DNA from: Acidobacteriota bacterium
GTDB lineage: Bacteria; Acidobacteriota; Vicinamibacteria; Vicinamibacterales; UBA8438
Assembly: GCA_005778315.1 (NCBI GenBank)
Contig: SXOW01000513.1
Span: forward strand, 1 to 29,810
Length of the DNA stretch: 29,810 nucleotides
Direction of reading: 5' to 3'
Part shown: positions 8,275-15,602 of the stretch, piece after piece
Layout: each line of letters starts with the position of its first letter
How positions within the stretch are numbered: position 1 is the first letter of the stretch
Translations under genes and position numbers: made by a program
The notes under the pieces: model-generated
What the model saw: only the letters and a program-made list of their open reading frames with translations
Database searches by the model: none
Told to the model about the DNA's origin: nothing

Positions 8275-8341
8275 GTCGCCCCCCTTCGGCCGTCGCGTTC
8301 ACGATGCCCTGAACGCTCGATCGCTTCTGTGTATAGCCCCG

Positions 8342-8347
8342 AGTATA
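8342..8347 (-). promoter_or_regulatory. Candidate -10 element (TATACT) for the 8274 gene
   Basis: Read on the minus strand, gacTATACTcgg gives a good -10 hexamer. A second one, TATACA, lies twelve bases downstream at 8330-8335. Either would give a leader of roughly 50-60 bases before the ATG at 8274. No convincing -35 was found. Confidence 0.4.
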
Positions 8348-8503
8348 GTCCCGGTCCGCCAGCGGCCGGCAGGCCACTCGAACCCATCGGCAACGCCTGC
8401 ACGCGCGAGGAGGCCGACCGGGAGACGACACGGCGCCTCGCGGAGGGTTTCAAGGTCGTTGCGGTCATGACTACCGGGAGACAATAGCGAGCACGATGCA
8501 CGG

Positions 8504-8750
8504 CTACGGCTGGACCTGGATCACGACTTTCCCAACGTGCTGGGCATTTCCGAAGTACTCCATGGCCCGCGCCGTCTCGCTCAAGGGGTCACCCCACCCG
8601 GCTTCAGCGCTCGTGCGTGGGCGAAGGGGGACCGGCTGGTTTCGTATCGAGAATGAGATCGTATTGTCTGCCGCTCCGGGTGAAGTCTTCTTTGGTGTAG
8701 TCGATGACATGGTCGGCCCCCAGCGACGACAACATCGCCAGTGCTGATCG
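8504..8750 (-). pseudogene. Decayed MDR dehydrogenase (quinone oxidoreductase type) remnant
   Basis: The minus strand of about 8640-8750 translates, in one frame, to LGADHVIDYTKEDFTRSG and then RQYDLILDT, the classical NAD(P)-binding half of zinc-type alcohol dehydrogenase / quinone oxidoreductase proteins. In another frame, 8504 to about 8600 gives DPLSETARAMEYFGN, then HVGKVVIQVQP and a stop, the normal C-terminus of the same family. The roughly 70-100 residues that should separate these blocks are missing and the frame changes, and there is no N-terminal half. It is therefore a truncated relic with an internal deletion and a frameshift. It is not a copy of the 2193 gene: the motifs differ. 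Confidence 0.75.
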
Positions 8751-8868
8751 CCTTCATGCTGTCACGACGGTATACGCGACCAGCAGACCCGATGTTCGGT
8801 GGGCCTGCCCTTCGAGCGCGCATCGCTCGCCGATGAACCCGGGGCCGATGCCGGGACGCGTTCCCGCG

Positions 8869-9663
8869 CTACGGCGCCGGCAGAACGGTCAGCCGGCTGA
8901 TCGCGGGGGGGCTCGTGCCCGCTGACGACGTCAGGTCGCCAGTGGTGTTGAGGTGGATGCCTAGTGCGGCGCTGGTCACGTCCACACTCACCGTGCAATT
9001 CGCGACCACGGTACCGCCAGCGTAGCTGACCGCCCCTCCCCCAGCTACCGCGGTCAGTGTGCCACCACCCATGCAGTTGGTTGCGGCGTTCGGCACCGGT
9101 GCGACGACGACGGTCGCGGGCAGCGTGTCGGTGAAGGACAGCCCCGTCGTCGACGTCGCGTTGGCCGTATTGTCGACCCTGAACGTCAGCGTGGTGAGCG
9201 CGCCGGCCGTGATGGTCGCGGGCGCAAAGTCTTTGGTGAACACGGGGGGCCTCAGCAACGCGATGATCGTCACTTGGACACTGGCTGACTCAGGTGACCG
9301 GCCACCTTCGAAAACGACGGTCACCGTGGCCGTGCCGGTTTGGCCAGCGGGCGTCAGGGTTGCGGTTGCTCGACCTTGACGATCCGCAGTCAGCAGCTCT
9401 GCCGAGAGCCGGCCCAGCGTAGTGGACAACCGGAGTTGGGTTCCGGGAGTCAGCGGGTTTCCGAAGGGTCCGGACCCGGTCACGGTCAACTCTGACGTCT
9501 GATCCACGGTGACAGTGGTCGGATTCGCCGCCAGCATGAGGACGGTTCCCGTCGGGGCCGCCGGGCCGGCGGAATCGCACATTCCGCTCAGCAAGGCGGC
9601 CACGCACACCGCCAGGAGCCTGCGCCATTCCTGTCTAGTCAACGGCGCGTTCCTGAAGGCCAT
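8869..9663 (-). CDS. Secreted Ig-like / DUF11-type repeat protein
   Basis: A 264-residue exported protein. Starting at the ATG at 9663 gives a basic N-terminus and hydrophobic stretch (RRLLAVCVAALLSGM) as a signal peptide. The frame is open to 10050, but that extension is low-complexity and overlaps the divergent gene. Residues of about 45-115 resemble an Ig-like adhesion domain (ANPTTVTVDQTSELTVTGSG, then GRATATLTPAGQTGTATVTV). Residues of about 125-260 resemble a DUF11-like domain (FAPATITAGALTTLTFRVDN, LSFTDTLPATVVV, VANCTVSVDVTSA). There is no transmembrane anchor or sorting signal at the C-terminus and no clean lipobox, since the residue before CDSAG is Met. A surface or periplasmic binding role is a guess from the domains. 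It diverges from the gene at 9957. Confidence 0.7.
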   Translation of the reverse strand: MAFRNAPLTRQEWRRLLAVCVAALLSGMCDSAGPAAPTGTVLMLAANPTTVTVDQTSELTVTGSGPFGNPLTPGTQLRLSTTLGRLSAELLTADRQGRATATLTPAGQTGTATVTVVFEGGRSPESASVQVTIIALLRPPVFTKDFAPATITAGALTTLTFRVDNTANATSTTGLSFTDTLPATVVVAPVPNAATNCMGGGTLTAVAGGGAVSYAGGTVVANCTVSVDVTSAALGIHLNTTGDLTSSAGTSPPAISRLTVLPAP

Positions 9664-9956
9664 GCTTGCAGCCCCGTTCGTAGGAAGGGGCGCCCCGCGT
9701 GGGCTCGGTATCGGCAGAATCGGAGGAGGCGTGAGCGCCCTGGCGGCATACGCGGTTTCTATCATAGGAGCCCACTTCAGCGCCGACAGACTCCTTGCAC
9801 CATCCACCCGGACGCCGTCGGACCACCACAAGGCGGGTTGTCGGGCCACTGCGCGCCGGCGCTTGGCGTCAGAATGCTGACCAGAAACATACAGCCCTGC
9901 AGTAGATCGCACAACCTGCCGATACGTCGAGGCAGACGGAGTGGGTGCTTGGCGGT
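9664..9956. other. Divergent intergenic region, 293 bases
   Basis: No gene is supported here. It separates the divergent starts at 9663 and 9957. A minus-strand TATGAT (9761-9766) could be a -10 for the 9663 gene with a leader of about 90 bases, and a plus-strand GATACG (9921-9926) could serve the 9957 gene. Both are weak, and nothing else was recognised. Confidence 0.4.
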
Positions 9957-11537
9957 ATGACAGAACTGGAGCAAGCGATCGCGCGGCTTGAAACGGCGGC
10001 GGCTCGGCACCGCGGACAACGGATGCCGGTAGAACCACAGCTGGCTGCACGGCGCCGCCCGCCGTGGCAGGCGGCAGTCGTGTGCGTGGCGGCCGTGCTC
10101 TCCACCACCGCCCTCGCGGCGGTCCTCAGCGCGCCGGACGACAGGGCCGTCTCCCCTCGTGGCCGCCGGCCGATGTTGTCCGAAACTCAAGTGACCCAAA
10201 CCAGGCAGGCGCGACGACCTGACCCGCCGCCCGCAGCAGTTCCGGTAGCGCGTGTCGCCAGGCGGGAGCGCCCCGCCGGGGTCGAGATCCCAGCGCCGTC
10301 GACGCGTGCGCAAGCGTCTGGCACGGCGGTGACCAGCGCCCTCGACGTCGCCGACCCGATGGCCGAACCGCTCCCAGTTCCCGTTGAGCCCGCTGCCGCC
10401 GCTGCCCCGGCGCTGACCGATCCACCCGAGACGACGACGGACGCGCCGCTACCGGCCCGGCCGGACGCGGAGGCGCCGCCACGGGGCATCACCCAGCCGG
10501 AGGCGGAGGCGCCGCCACGGGGCATCACCCAGCCGGAGGCGGAGGCGCCGCCACGGGGCATCAACCAGCCGGACGCGGAGGCGTCGCCACTGGGCATCGA
10601 CCAGCCGGCCACCGAGCCACCGCTACAGGTCGTCCGACCAGCCACCGTGTCCGAGTCACCGCGAGCGGCGACCCCGCCGGGAGGTCTGGAACCGGGGACC
10701 CCAGCGCCACCTCCGACCAGCGCATCGGACACAGCGGAACGAGTAGAAGGGACGCAGCGCAATTGGCGAACAGTGCGGTACGTGCCGGATGCATTGCCGG
10801 TCCCGCTGGCCCAGCTGCCATGCGCGCTGCCTACGCAGGGGACTTTTCCAGCCTCGGCAGTCGGCGGCGACATGCCTGCCCCGGCATTTGGAGCCGTCCC
10901 GTCGGCGGCTTTGCCGTACCGCGGAGTCATGACCGCAGCGGACGGCACACCGCGGGTCGGCCGTATCAATGCGATCTTTGCGCTGTATCACGCGGCCGAC
11001 GGTGGCGTCCCGGTGTGGGTCGACATCAAGGCGGTGGAAACGAGCCCAACCGGGGAGTACCTCGTGTGGCTTGGGCAACCTACGCCGTTCCCCGAAGACC
11101 TCTTCACGTCCGACTCGCCGCCCTGGCTGGGAATACAACCGGAAGGGGCAGCGGAGCAGCCTCGGGTGAGGATGATGGACACGCCATGTCGTCGATCCGC
11201 GCCGGACGACCCGCAGCCCACGCTCGCCGGCGTCGCGCCGCCGACCCCGATCCCGTACCGCAGTGTGTTGTACGACTCGACGGGCGCACCGCTGGTCGGA
11301 CACGTCAGCGCGATCTTCGCGTTCTACGAAGAGCCGGATGGGGGGGTCCCGATGTGGGTCGAAATCCAGACGGTGCACACAGGCGCCGCCGGGGGATATG
11401 CGGTGCTGCTCGGCAGCGGGACCCCGCTCCCAACGGACCTGCTTGCCAGCGGGGCGTCACGCTGGCTCGGCGTGCAACCGAATGGCCACGCAGAGCAGCC
11501 ACGGGTTGAATTCGCCGCCACCTCCGCCCCACGCTAG
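9957..11537 (+). CDS. Membrane-anchored protein with proline-rich tandem repeat and duplicated C-terminal domain
   Basis: A 526-residue protein of unknown function; the ATG at 9957 was preferred over a GTG at 9945. A short cytoplasmic N-terminus (MTELEQAIARLETAAARHRG) leads to one transmembrane helix at about residues 37-58. A long Pro/Ala/Thr-rich, probably extended periplasmic linker follows, containing four 12-residue repeats of the PEAEAPPRGITQ type (about residues 169-216). The C-terminal part holds two related modules of about 85-90 residues starting at about 320 and 433. Both contain PYR, AIFA-Y, DGGVP-WV, GEY/GGY-V-LG, WLGIQP/WLGVQP and AEQPRV. This module resembles one I associate with large secreted acidobacterial proteins, where it precedes a PYALKAA-like sequence that is absent here. 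The linker would let the module reach across the periplasm. No enzyme motif was seen. Confidence 0.75.
   Translation: MTELEQAIARLETAAARHRGQRMPVEPQLAARRRPPWQAAVVCVAAVLSTTALAAVLSAPDDRAVSPRGRRPMLSETQVTQTRQARRPDPPPAAVPVARVARRERPAGVEIPAPSTRAQASGTAVTSALDVADPMAEPLPVPVEPAAAAAPALTDPPETTTDAPLPARPDAEAPPRGITQPEAEAPPRGITQPEAEAPPRGINQPDAEASPLGIDQPATEPPLQVVRPATVSESPRAATPPGGLEPGTPAPPPTSASDTAERVEGTQRNWRTVRYVPDALPVPLAQLPCALPTQGTFPASAVGGDMPAPAFGAVPSAALPYRGVMTAADGTPRVGRINAIFALYHAADGGVPVWVDIKAVETSPTGEYLVWLGQPTPFPEDLFTSDSPPWLGIQPEGAAEQPRVRMMDTPCRRSAPDDPQPTLAGVAPPTPIPYRSVLYDSTGAPLVGHVSAIFAFYEEPDGGVPMWVEIQTVHTGAAGGYAVLLGSGTPLPTDLLASGASRWLGVQPNGHAEQPRVEFAATSAPR
10461..10604 (+). repeat. Four tandem 36-bp in-frame coding repeats
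   Basis: Units at 10461-10496, 10497-10532, 10533-10568 and 10569-10604. The first three are nearly identical at the DNA level, each containing gaggcgccgccacggggcat, and the fourth has diverged. Each encodes 12 residues of the P[DE]AEAPPRGITQ type. The near-identity of the first three points to recent slippage or unequal exchange. Confidence 0.9.
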
Positions 11538-11629
11538 CCGCACCTCAACGACGACTACTGCATCGGTACCGCTGGAAACGGTGGCGCGCCGTCGGCGGCC
11601 TCGTGGTCGACTCGCCCTGTCAGGACGGG

Positions 11630-11635
11630 TATAGT
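11630..11635 (+). promoter_or_regulatory. Candidate promoter -10 (TATAGT) with TCGACT -35
   Basis: TATAGT at 11630-11635 is preceded, with a 17-base spacer, by TCGACT at 11607-11612, similar to the TTGACA consensus. It would give a leader of about 35 bases that includes the strong ribosome binding site GGAGAAGGAG before the ATG at 11677. Confidence 0.5.
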
Positions 11636-11676
11636 CGCTGCGACACGTGTTATTCCGTCGGAGAAGGAGATGTGGG

Positions 11677-12624
11677 ATGAGACGCAGTATCTATCTGGGC
11701 ACATTGACGTTCTTCGGTATCGTCATGATGGCGACTGGCTTCGAGGCGCGGCAGGAGCGCTCGAGCCTGGTGGTGCATAGCCTCAGCGACAACCTCTACA
11801 TGCTCGCCAACGCAACCGGTGTGGAGGGGATAGGCAGCGGCGGCAACACCGCGATCTTCGTGACCGATGGCGGGGTCACGCTGGTGGACACCAAGATCCA
11901 GGGGTATGGCCAGGATATTCTCGCCGCGGTCCGTACGCTGACCGACAAGCCGGTGACGACCATCATCAACACCCACACCCATTGGGACCACTCGGGATCG
12001 AACACGGAGTTTCCGGACACCGTGCAGTTCGTCGCTCACGAAAACACCCGCCGCAACATGGCCAGCGAGGATTGCGATGATGGTGCTGGGTTTCAGGGCG
12101 GCTCAATCAAGAACTGCCAAGCCTTCAAGGGGGCGAACGCCAGGTATCTGCCGCAGACAACCTACTCGGATACCCTGACGTTGTTCAGCGGAGTCGACCA
12201 GATCGACCTGTACTACTTCGGTCGCGGCCACACCGACGGTGACACCTTCGTCGTGTTTCGCGAAGCGCGCACGATGCACACCGGTGACATGTTCGCGCGA
12301 CCGGGCCTCCCGTTCGTGGACGTGCCAAACAGCAACGGAAGCGCGGTCGAATTCGGTGAAACGCTGAAGAAGGCGATCGCCGGCATCTCCGGCGTGGATA
12401 CCGTGATTCCGGGACACAACCCGGTGCCGCTCGCCTGGAGTGACTTTGTGAACTACAGCGGCTTTTACAACGACCTCGTGATGCAGACGCAGGCAGGCAA
12501 AGCCGCGGGTCGTACGGTGGACGAGGTGGTGTCGTCCTACCGCGTGCCGAGTCAGTTCAGCGGCAACGCGGCACCGCCGGATCGCGTCCGCGCGACGGTG
12601 CAGTATCTCTTCGACGGACAGTAG
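11677..12624 (+). CDS. Secreted metallo-beta-lactamase-fold hydrolase
   Basis: A 315-residue exported zinc hydrolase. I chose the ATG at 11677 because GGAGAAGGAG lies seven bases upstream and a signal peptide (SIYLGTLTFFGIVMMATGFEA) follows. The metal ligands of the MBL fold are visible: HTHWDH (residues 100-105), a third-ligand region in GRGHTDGDTFVVF, HTGDMF with the bridging aspartate, and PGHNPVPL near the C-terminus. Length and motif order are those of general MBL-fold hydrolases. Substrate unknown; lactonase, beta-lactamase-like or other ester or amide hydrolysis are all possible. It faces the qhp locus tail-to-tail, ending 55 bases from qhpB. MBL proteins do occur beside quinoprotein systems, but any link here is only positional. 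Confidence 0.82.
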   Translation: MRRSIYLGTLTFFGIVMMATGFEARQERSSLVVHSLSDNLYMLANATGVEGIGSGGNTAIFVTDGGVTLVDTKIQGYGQDILAAVRTLTDKPVTTIINTHTHWDHSGSNTEFPDTVQFVAHENTRRNMASEDCDDGAGFQGGSIKNCQAFKGANARYLPQTTYSDTLTLFSGVDQIDLYYFGRGHTDGDTFVVFREARTMHTGDMFARPGLPFVDVPNSNGSAVEFGETLKKAIAGISGVDTVIPGHNPVPLAWSDFVNYSGFYNDLVMQTQAGKAAGRTVDEVVSSYRVPSQFSGNAAPPDRVRATVQYLFDGQ

Positions 12625-12640
12625 CGGTTGCGGGAGGCGG

Positions 12641-12679
12641 GGCGAGGCGTTCGAGCGGTCCGGCGGACTGCGCCTGGCC
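12641..12679. terminator. Imperfect hairpin between MBL gene and qhpB
   Basis: GGCGAGGCG (12641-12649) can pair with CGCCTGGCC (12671-12679) with one mismatch, enclosing a small GTCC-ggc-GGAC stem. It lies exactly between two convergent genes. There is no U-tract, so low confidence. Confidence 0.3.
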
Positions 12680-13789
12680 TCACCGGGCCCCAGGCCCCGG
12701 CACGACGAAGAACTGTGACATGTCGCCGGGCAGGGTGATCGTCCGCAGATAGCGGTACGTCGCCGCCTCATGGAGGTCGATGGTGTTGCCGGCTTGGTGA
12801 ATATAGAGAATCTGGCCGTTCGTGCTCGTCGCCAGGCCCATGCGAGGTCGGCCTTCGATGGTCTCACGCCGCGCCAAACGTCTGCCCACCAGGTCGAACG
12901 TCCACATTTCGTAGTGGCCGATCTCGCTCAGCAGCGCATAGGCCTTCTGGCCGCCCGGGGCCAACGCGAACGAACCCACCGGCTCGGACGGACCCAACGT
13001 GTAGAAATCGACGTCCCGTTCGGCCAGATTGATACGGGCCACGCCCATCAAGCTGCGGTTCTGCACCTCGTCGCGCACGCGAAAGAGGCCTGAGTAGAAT
13101 CCGGGCGCCTCGTTCCGATCGTAGTTGAACCCAAAGGTGAACTGACCGACCCCACCTTCGTCGGGTTGCGACAACGCCCACCGTTCGACCTCCTCGAAGG
13201 TGTCGGTCTCCAGCGCTACGATTTCGTCGCCGAACAGGTACAGCAAGCCCCCATCGGGTGAGAAGAGCAGGTTCACCCCGCTGTAACCCCCAGACACGAA
13301 GCCGTCCGGCCACGGGATTTTACGCACCACGTCGTGCGTAGCCAGGTCCACTTGCACCAGTGCCGGTGGGGCAATCTCGAACCGGTCGAGCTGCTTCGTG
13401 GCCGTATCGGTCAACAGGATGATCGACCCGTGGTCGGGTGCGGCCCGAAAATTCCGGATGCGGACCTTGGTCTGCCCCTCACTCAACGTCAGTGTGTCGA
13501 TGGTGCGGCGGGTCGCCACGTCCATGACCTCGATCTGCTCGAACGTGCGGTCCCGCATATACAACCGCGTGCTGTCTTCGGACAGGGCCATATTGCTCGG
13601 AGGACCGTCCAGCGTCATGGTGATGTCGGCTACCACCTGCTCCGTCGCCTCATCCACCACGAACACCCGGTTCGGATAGCCACCGACAAGGAGGGTGCCG
13701 GTCCCGCCGGTGAGATCGGTCGCAGGCTGGGCCGTCACCGGTGCGGCGACCGCAACGGCGGTCACGAGCGCGAGGAGAAGCAGACGCAT
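12680..13789 (-). CDS. qhpB: Quinohemoprotein amine dehydrogenase, beta subunit
   Basis: A 369-residue periplasmic seven-bladed propeller subunit of QHNDH, which oxidises primary amines to aldehydes. A signal peptide (MRLLLLALVTAVAVAAPVTAQ) precedes YVTN-like blade repeats such as NRVFVVDEATEQVVADITMT, NMALSEDSTRLYMRDR, GLLYLFGDEIVALETDTFEE and ILYIHQAGNTIDLHEAATYR. In the known enzyme the beta and alpha subunits enclose the gamma subunit and its CTQ cofactor; that role is assigned here from size, fold and position. It starts nine bases after qhpC ends, without a clear Shine-Dalgarno sequence, so coupling to qhpC translation is likely. It is the last gene of the minus-strand qhp operon. On sequence alone it would only be a propeller protein; the neighbours make the identification firm. 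Confidence 0.88.
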   Translation of the reverse strand: MRLLLLALVTAVAVAAPVTAQPATDLTGGTGTLLVGGYPNRVFVVDEATEQVVADITMTLDGPPSNMALSEDSTRLYMRDRTFEQIEVMDVATRRTIDTLTLSEGQTKVRIRNFRAAPDHGSIILLTDTATKQLDRFEIAPPALVQVDLATHDVVRKIPWPDGFVSGGYSGVNLLFSPDGGLLYLFGDEIVALETDTFEEVERWALSQPDEGGVGQFTFGFNYDRNEAPGFYSGLFRVRDEVQNRSLMGVARINLAERDVDFYTLGPSEPVGSFALAPGGQKAYALLSEIGHYEMWTFDLVGRRLARRETIEGRPRMGLATSTNGQILYIHQAGNTIDLHEAATYRYLRTITLPGDMSQFFVVPGPGAR

Positions 13790-13798
13790 AGCGTAGGG

Positions 13799-14158
13799 CT
13801 AGGGAAAAATGAGGTCGATCTTCCGCCAGTCCTTCTGGGCCGCGGCACACTTGCTGGTCCAGTCGGGCGCGTGATTGAGCTGGTCGGGCACATGCGCCGG
13901 CCAGTAGCACCCCAGGTGACAATCAAACAGGTCGCGCTCGACGGGTTGGCAGAGTCCGGCTGTGCCGCCATTGCGGTCCGCTTCCCAACCTGGCTGAAAG
14001 GCCAGCGAGCACCCCAGCGGGATGTGGGGGCCCTCCGGTTGCTGCGGCGGCCCGGAGCCCTGCTGCAGCGCCACGACATCACCCGCCGGTGGCGCGGCCG
14101 CGGCCACGATGCGCGCGGCTTTTCGATTGATGGGAATCAGATGCTTCATGTGGTTCAT
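13799..14158 (-). CDS. qhpC: Quinohemoprotein amine dehydrogenase, gamma subunit (CTQ-bearing)
   Basis: A 119-residue precursor of the small catalytic subunit. The ATG at 14158 follows qhpD by seven bases with GAGGGCACC upstream; an ATG nine bases further in (MKHLIPI) is an alternative start. The N-terminal MKHLIPINRKA matches the conserved leader of this family. The cross-link residues sit at the spacing of the known structure: Cys50/Glu59, Cys70/Asp76 and Cys84/Asp92 for three thioether bonds, and Cys80 with Trp86 for cysteine tryptophylquinone (Cys7-Glu16, Cys27-Asp33, Cys41-Asp49 and Cys37-Trp43 in mature numbering). Motifs are GCSLAFQPGWE, LCQPVERDLFDC and CYWPAHVPD. One extra cysteine, Cys104, is not part of this scheme. 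The implied leader of about 43 residues is longer than the 28 reported for Paracoccus. Confidence 0.93.
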   Translation of the reverse strand: MNHMKHLIPINRKAARIVAAAAPPAGDVVALQQGSGPPQQPEGPHIPLGCSLAFQPGWEADRNGGTAGLCQPVERDLFDCHLGCYWPAHVPDQLNHAPDWTSKCAAAQKDWRKIDLIFP

Positions 14159-14165
14159 GGTGCCC

Positions 14166-15602
14166 TCATGCGTCGAACCGGTCGAGGAAGCTCGGACTGC
14201 GCTCGGCGATCTCGCCGTAGATCCGCAGACAGATGTCGGTCCACTCGCGGATCCAGTCGCAGTAGTGGAGATTCGGATGGGTCGTGCTGCCGTAGCGCGT
14301 ATGGGCCTCGTGATAGCAGCCGCCAGAGCACAGCGGTCGCGCCCAGCACGTGTGACAGTCCGTCTTGTGGCCGATGTGGTTGCGTTCGAGAAACGCCCGC
14401 TGCGCGTCCCGGTCAAGCCCCGCGCTCACACTGCCCAGACCGTGTTCCTCCGACCCGGCAAAACGGTGACACAGCGCGACATCCCCGCCGGTCGAGACAC
14501 CGATCAACCCCAATCCGGCGCCACACGGATAGGCCTTGCTCACGCCTTTGTGAATCTCCCCAAGCGTCTCGCTGACGTTCGAGAAACCGTGATGCCGACC
14601 GGCCAGCGCGGCCTGCAGGAACTCGTCCGCGAGCGCTGTGAACTGGGTGACCATCTGGTCGAAGCCAGAGGCGTCGAGCGCGTGGTCGCGGTCCGGTGAC
14701 GTGGTGACCGGCGCGAATCCCACTTCTTGAAACCCGATCTCGTCGGTCAGGTGACGGTAGATGCCGAGCACATCACTGACCTGCGACGTCAACGTCACGC
14801 GGGCCCCAATCGGTCGACTCCGGTGACGTCGCAGGAGTTCCTGAACCCGCGGCAGCATCACGTCGTAGCTGCCGCTGCCGTCGTGAAACACGCGAAAGCG
14901 ATTCTGCATCTCGCGCGGCCCGTCAATGGACACCGTCACCGAGATGTCCTCGTCGGCCAGGAACGCAATCATCTTGGGCGTCAACAATGTCGCGTTGGTC
15001 GTCAGGTTGAATTCGACCCGCTTCCCGTACGCCGCCGCCTGGGCCTTGGCGTAGGGGACCGCCCGGCTCAACACGGGATAGTTCATCAGCGTCTCGCCAC
15101 CAAAGAAACTGACGTGGACCACCGCAACCTCGCCCGACTCGCGAAAGAGCAGGTCGATGCTCTGGCGCGCCGTCTCGTCGGTCATGAATTTGGGCTGCTT
15201 GCCGTTGGTCGTGTCGACGATCTTGTCTTCGCTGTATTCGTAGCAATAGCCACAACTCAGGTTGCACTGATTGGTGACGTTGAGCACCGCGGTGGTCAGC
15301 GGGAACGGCGTCACCGGTGTCAGCGGAATAATGGTTGGCGTCTTCGGCGCCGGGGTGGGCACCGGCTGAACCGCATGGATCTGCTCGAGTTCGGCGAGCA
15401 GCCCGCCCAGATCGGTGCGCGGAAACTGCGCGGACACCCGCGAGATCAGGTCCGTCCGGGTGGCCGGCGCTGCGTCGAGCGCATCGATCAAGGCCGCGGC
15501 CGGCGCATCGAGGGCGAACACTGCGGCGCTCGGCACGAGATACAGATAGCGGCGATTGGCCGCCTCGAACGCATGGTGCTCGCCCACACGCAGCATGGTC
15601 AT
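14166..15602 (-). CDS. qhpD: Radical SAM thioether-forming maturase of QhpC
   Basis: A 478-residue cytoplasmic radical SAM/SPASM enzyme that in Paracoccus makes the intrapeptidyl Cys-to-Asp/Glu thioether cross-links in QhpC. The start at 15602 overlaps the qhpA stop as ATGA and gives the usual family length; the frame is open upstream but lies inside qhpA. Residues 1-90 contain a PqqD-like segment (ALDAPAAALIDALDA, then TDLISRVSAQFP) that could bind the peptide leader. The [4Fe-4S] motif CNLSCGYC is at residues 113-120, followed by FFGGETLMNY and VSIDGP. The C-terminal SPASM-type cysteines appear in KAYPCGAG, VALCHRF, CHTCWARPLCSGGCY and HYCDW, enough for auxiliary clusters. Placed between qhpA and qhpC, as in other qhp operons. 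Confidence 0.94.
   Translation of the reverse strand: MTMLRVGEHHAFEAANRRYLYLVPSAAVFALDAPAAALIDALDAAPATRTDLISRVSAQFPRTDLGGLLAELEQIHAVQPVPTPAPKTPTIIPLTPVTPFPLTTAVLNVTNQCNLSCGYCYEYSEDKIVDTTNGKQPKFMTDETARQSIDLLFRESGEVAVVHVSFFGGETLMNYPVLSRAVPYAKAQAAAYGKRVEFNLTTNATLLTPKMIAFLADEDISVTVSIDGPREMQNRFRVFHDGSGSYDVMLPRVQELLRRHRSRPIGARVTLTSQVSDVLGIYRHLTDEIGFQEVGFAPVTTSPDRDHALDASGFDQMVTQFTALADEFLQAALAGRHHGFSNVSETLGEIHKGVSKAYPCGAGLGLIGVSTGGDVALCHRFAGSEEHGLGSVSAGLDRDAQRAFLERNHIGHKTDCHTCWARPLCSGGCYHEAHTRYGSTTHPNLHYCDWIREWTDICLRIYGEIAERSPSFLDRFDA

Noticed and set aside
9597..9663. Lipoprotein signal on the Ig-like protein (LLSGMCDSAG)
   Set aside because: The residue before Cys is Met and the -3 position does not fit the lipobox, so an ordinary signal peptide is the safer call.
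9664..10050. N-terminal extension of the Ig-like protein to 10050
   Set aside because: It would overlap the divergent gene, has no signal or domain, and the ATG at 9663 gives a proper signal peptide.
10461..10604. CRISPR-like array
   Set aside because: The repeats are contiguous with no spacers, in frame, and encode a proline-rich linker.
12625..12679. Shared strong terminator between the MBL gene and qhpB
   Set aside because: The best stem has a mismatch and a long loop, so it was kept only as a low-confidence feature and not as a finding.
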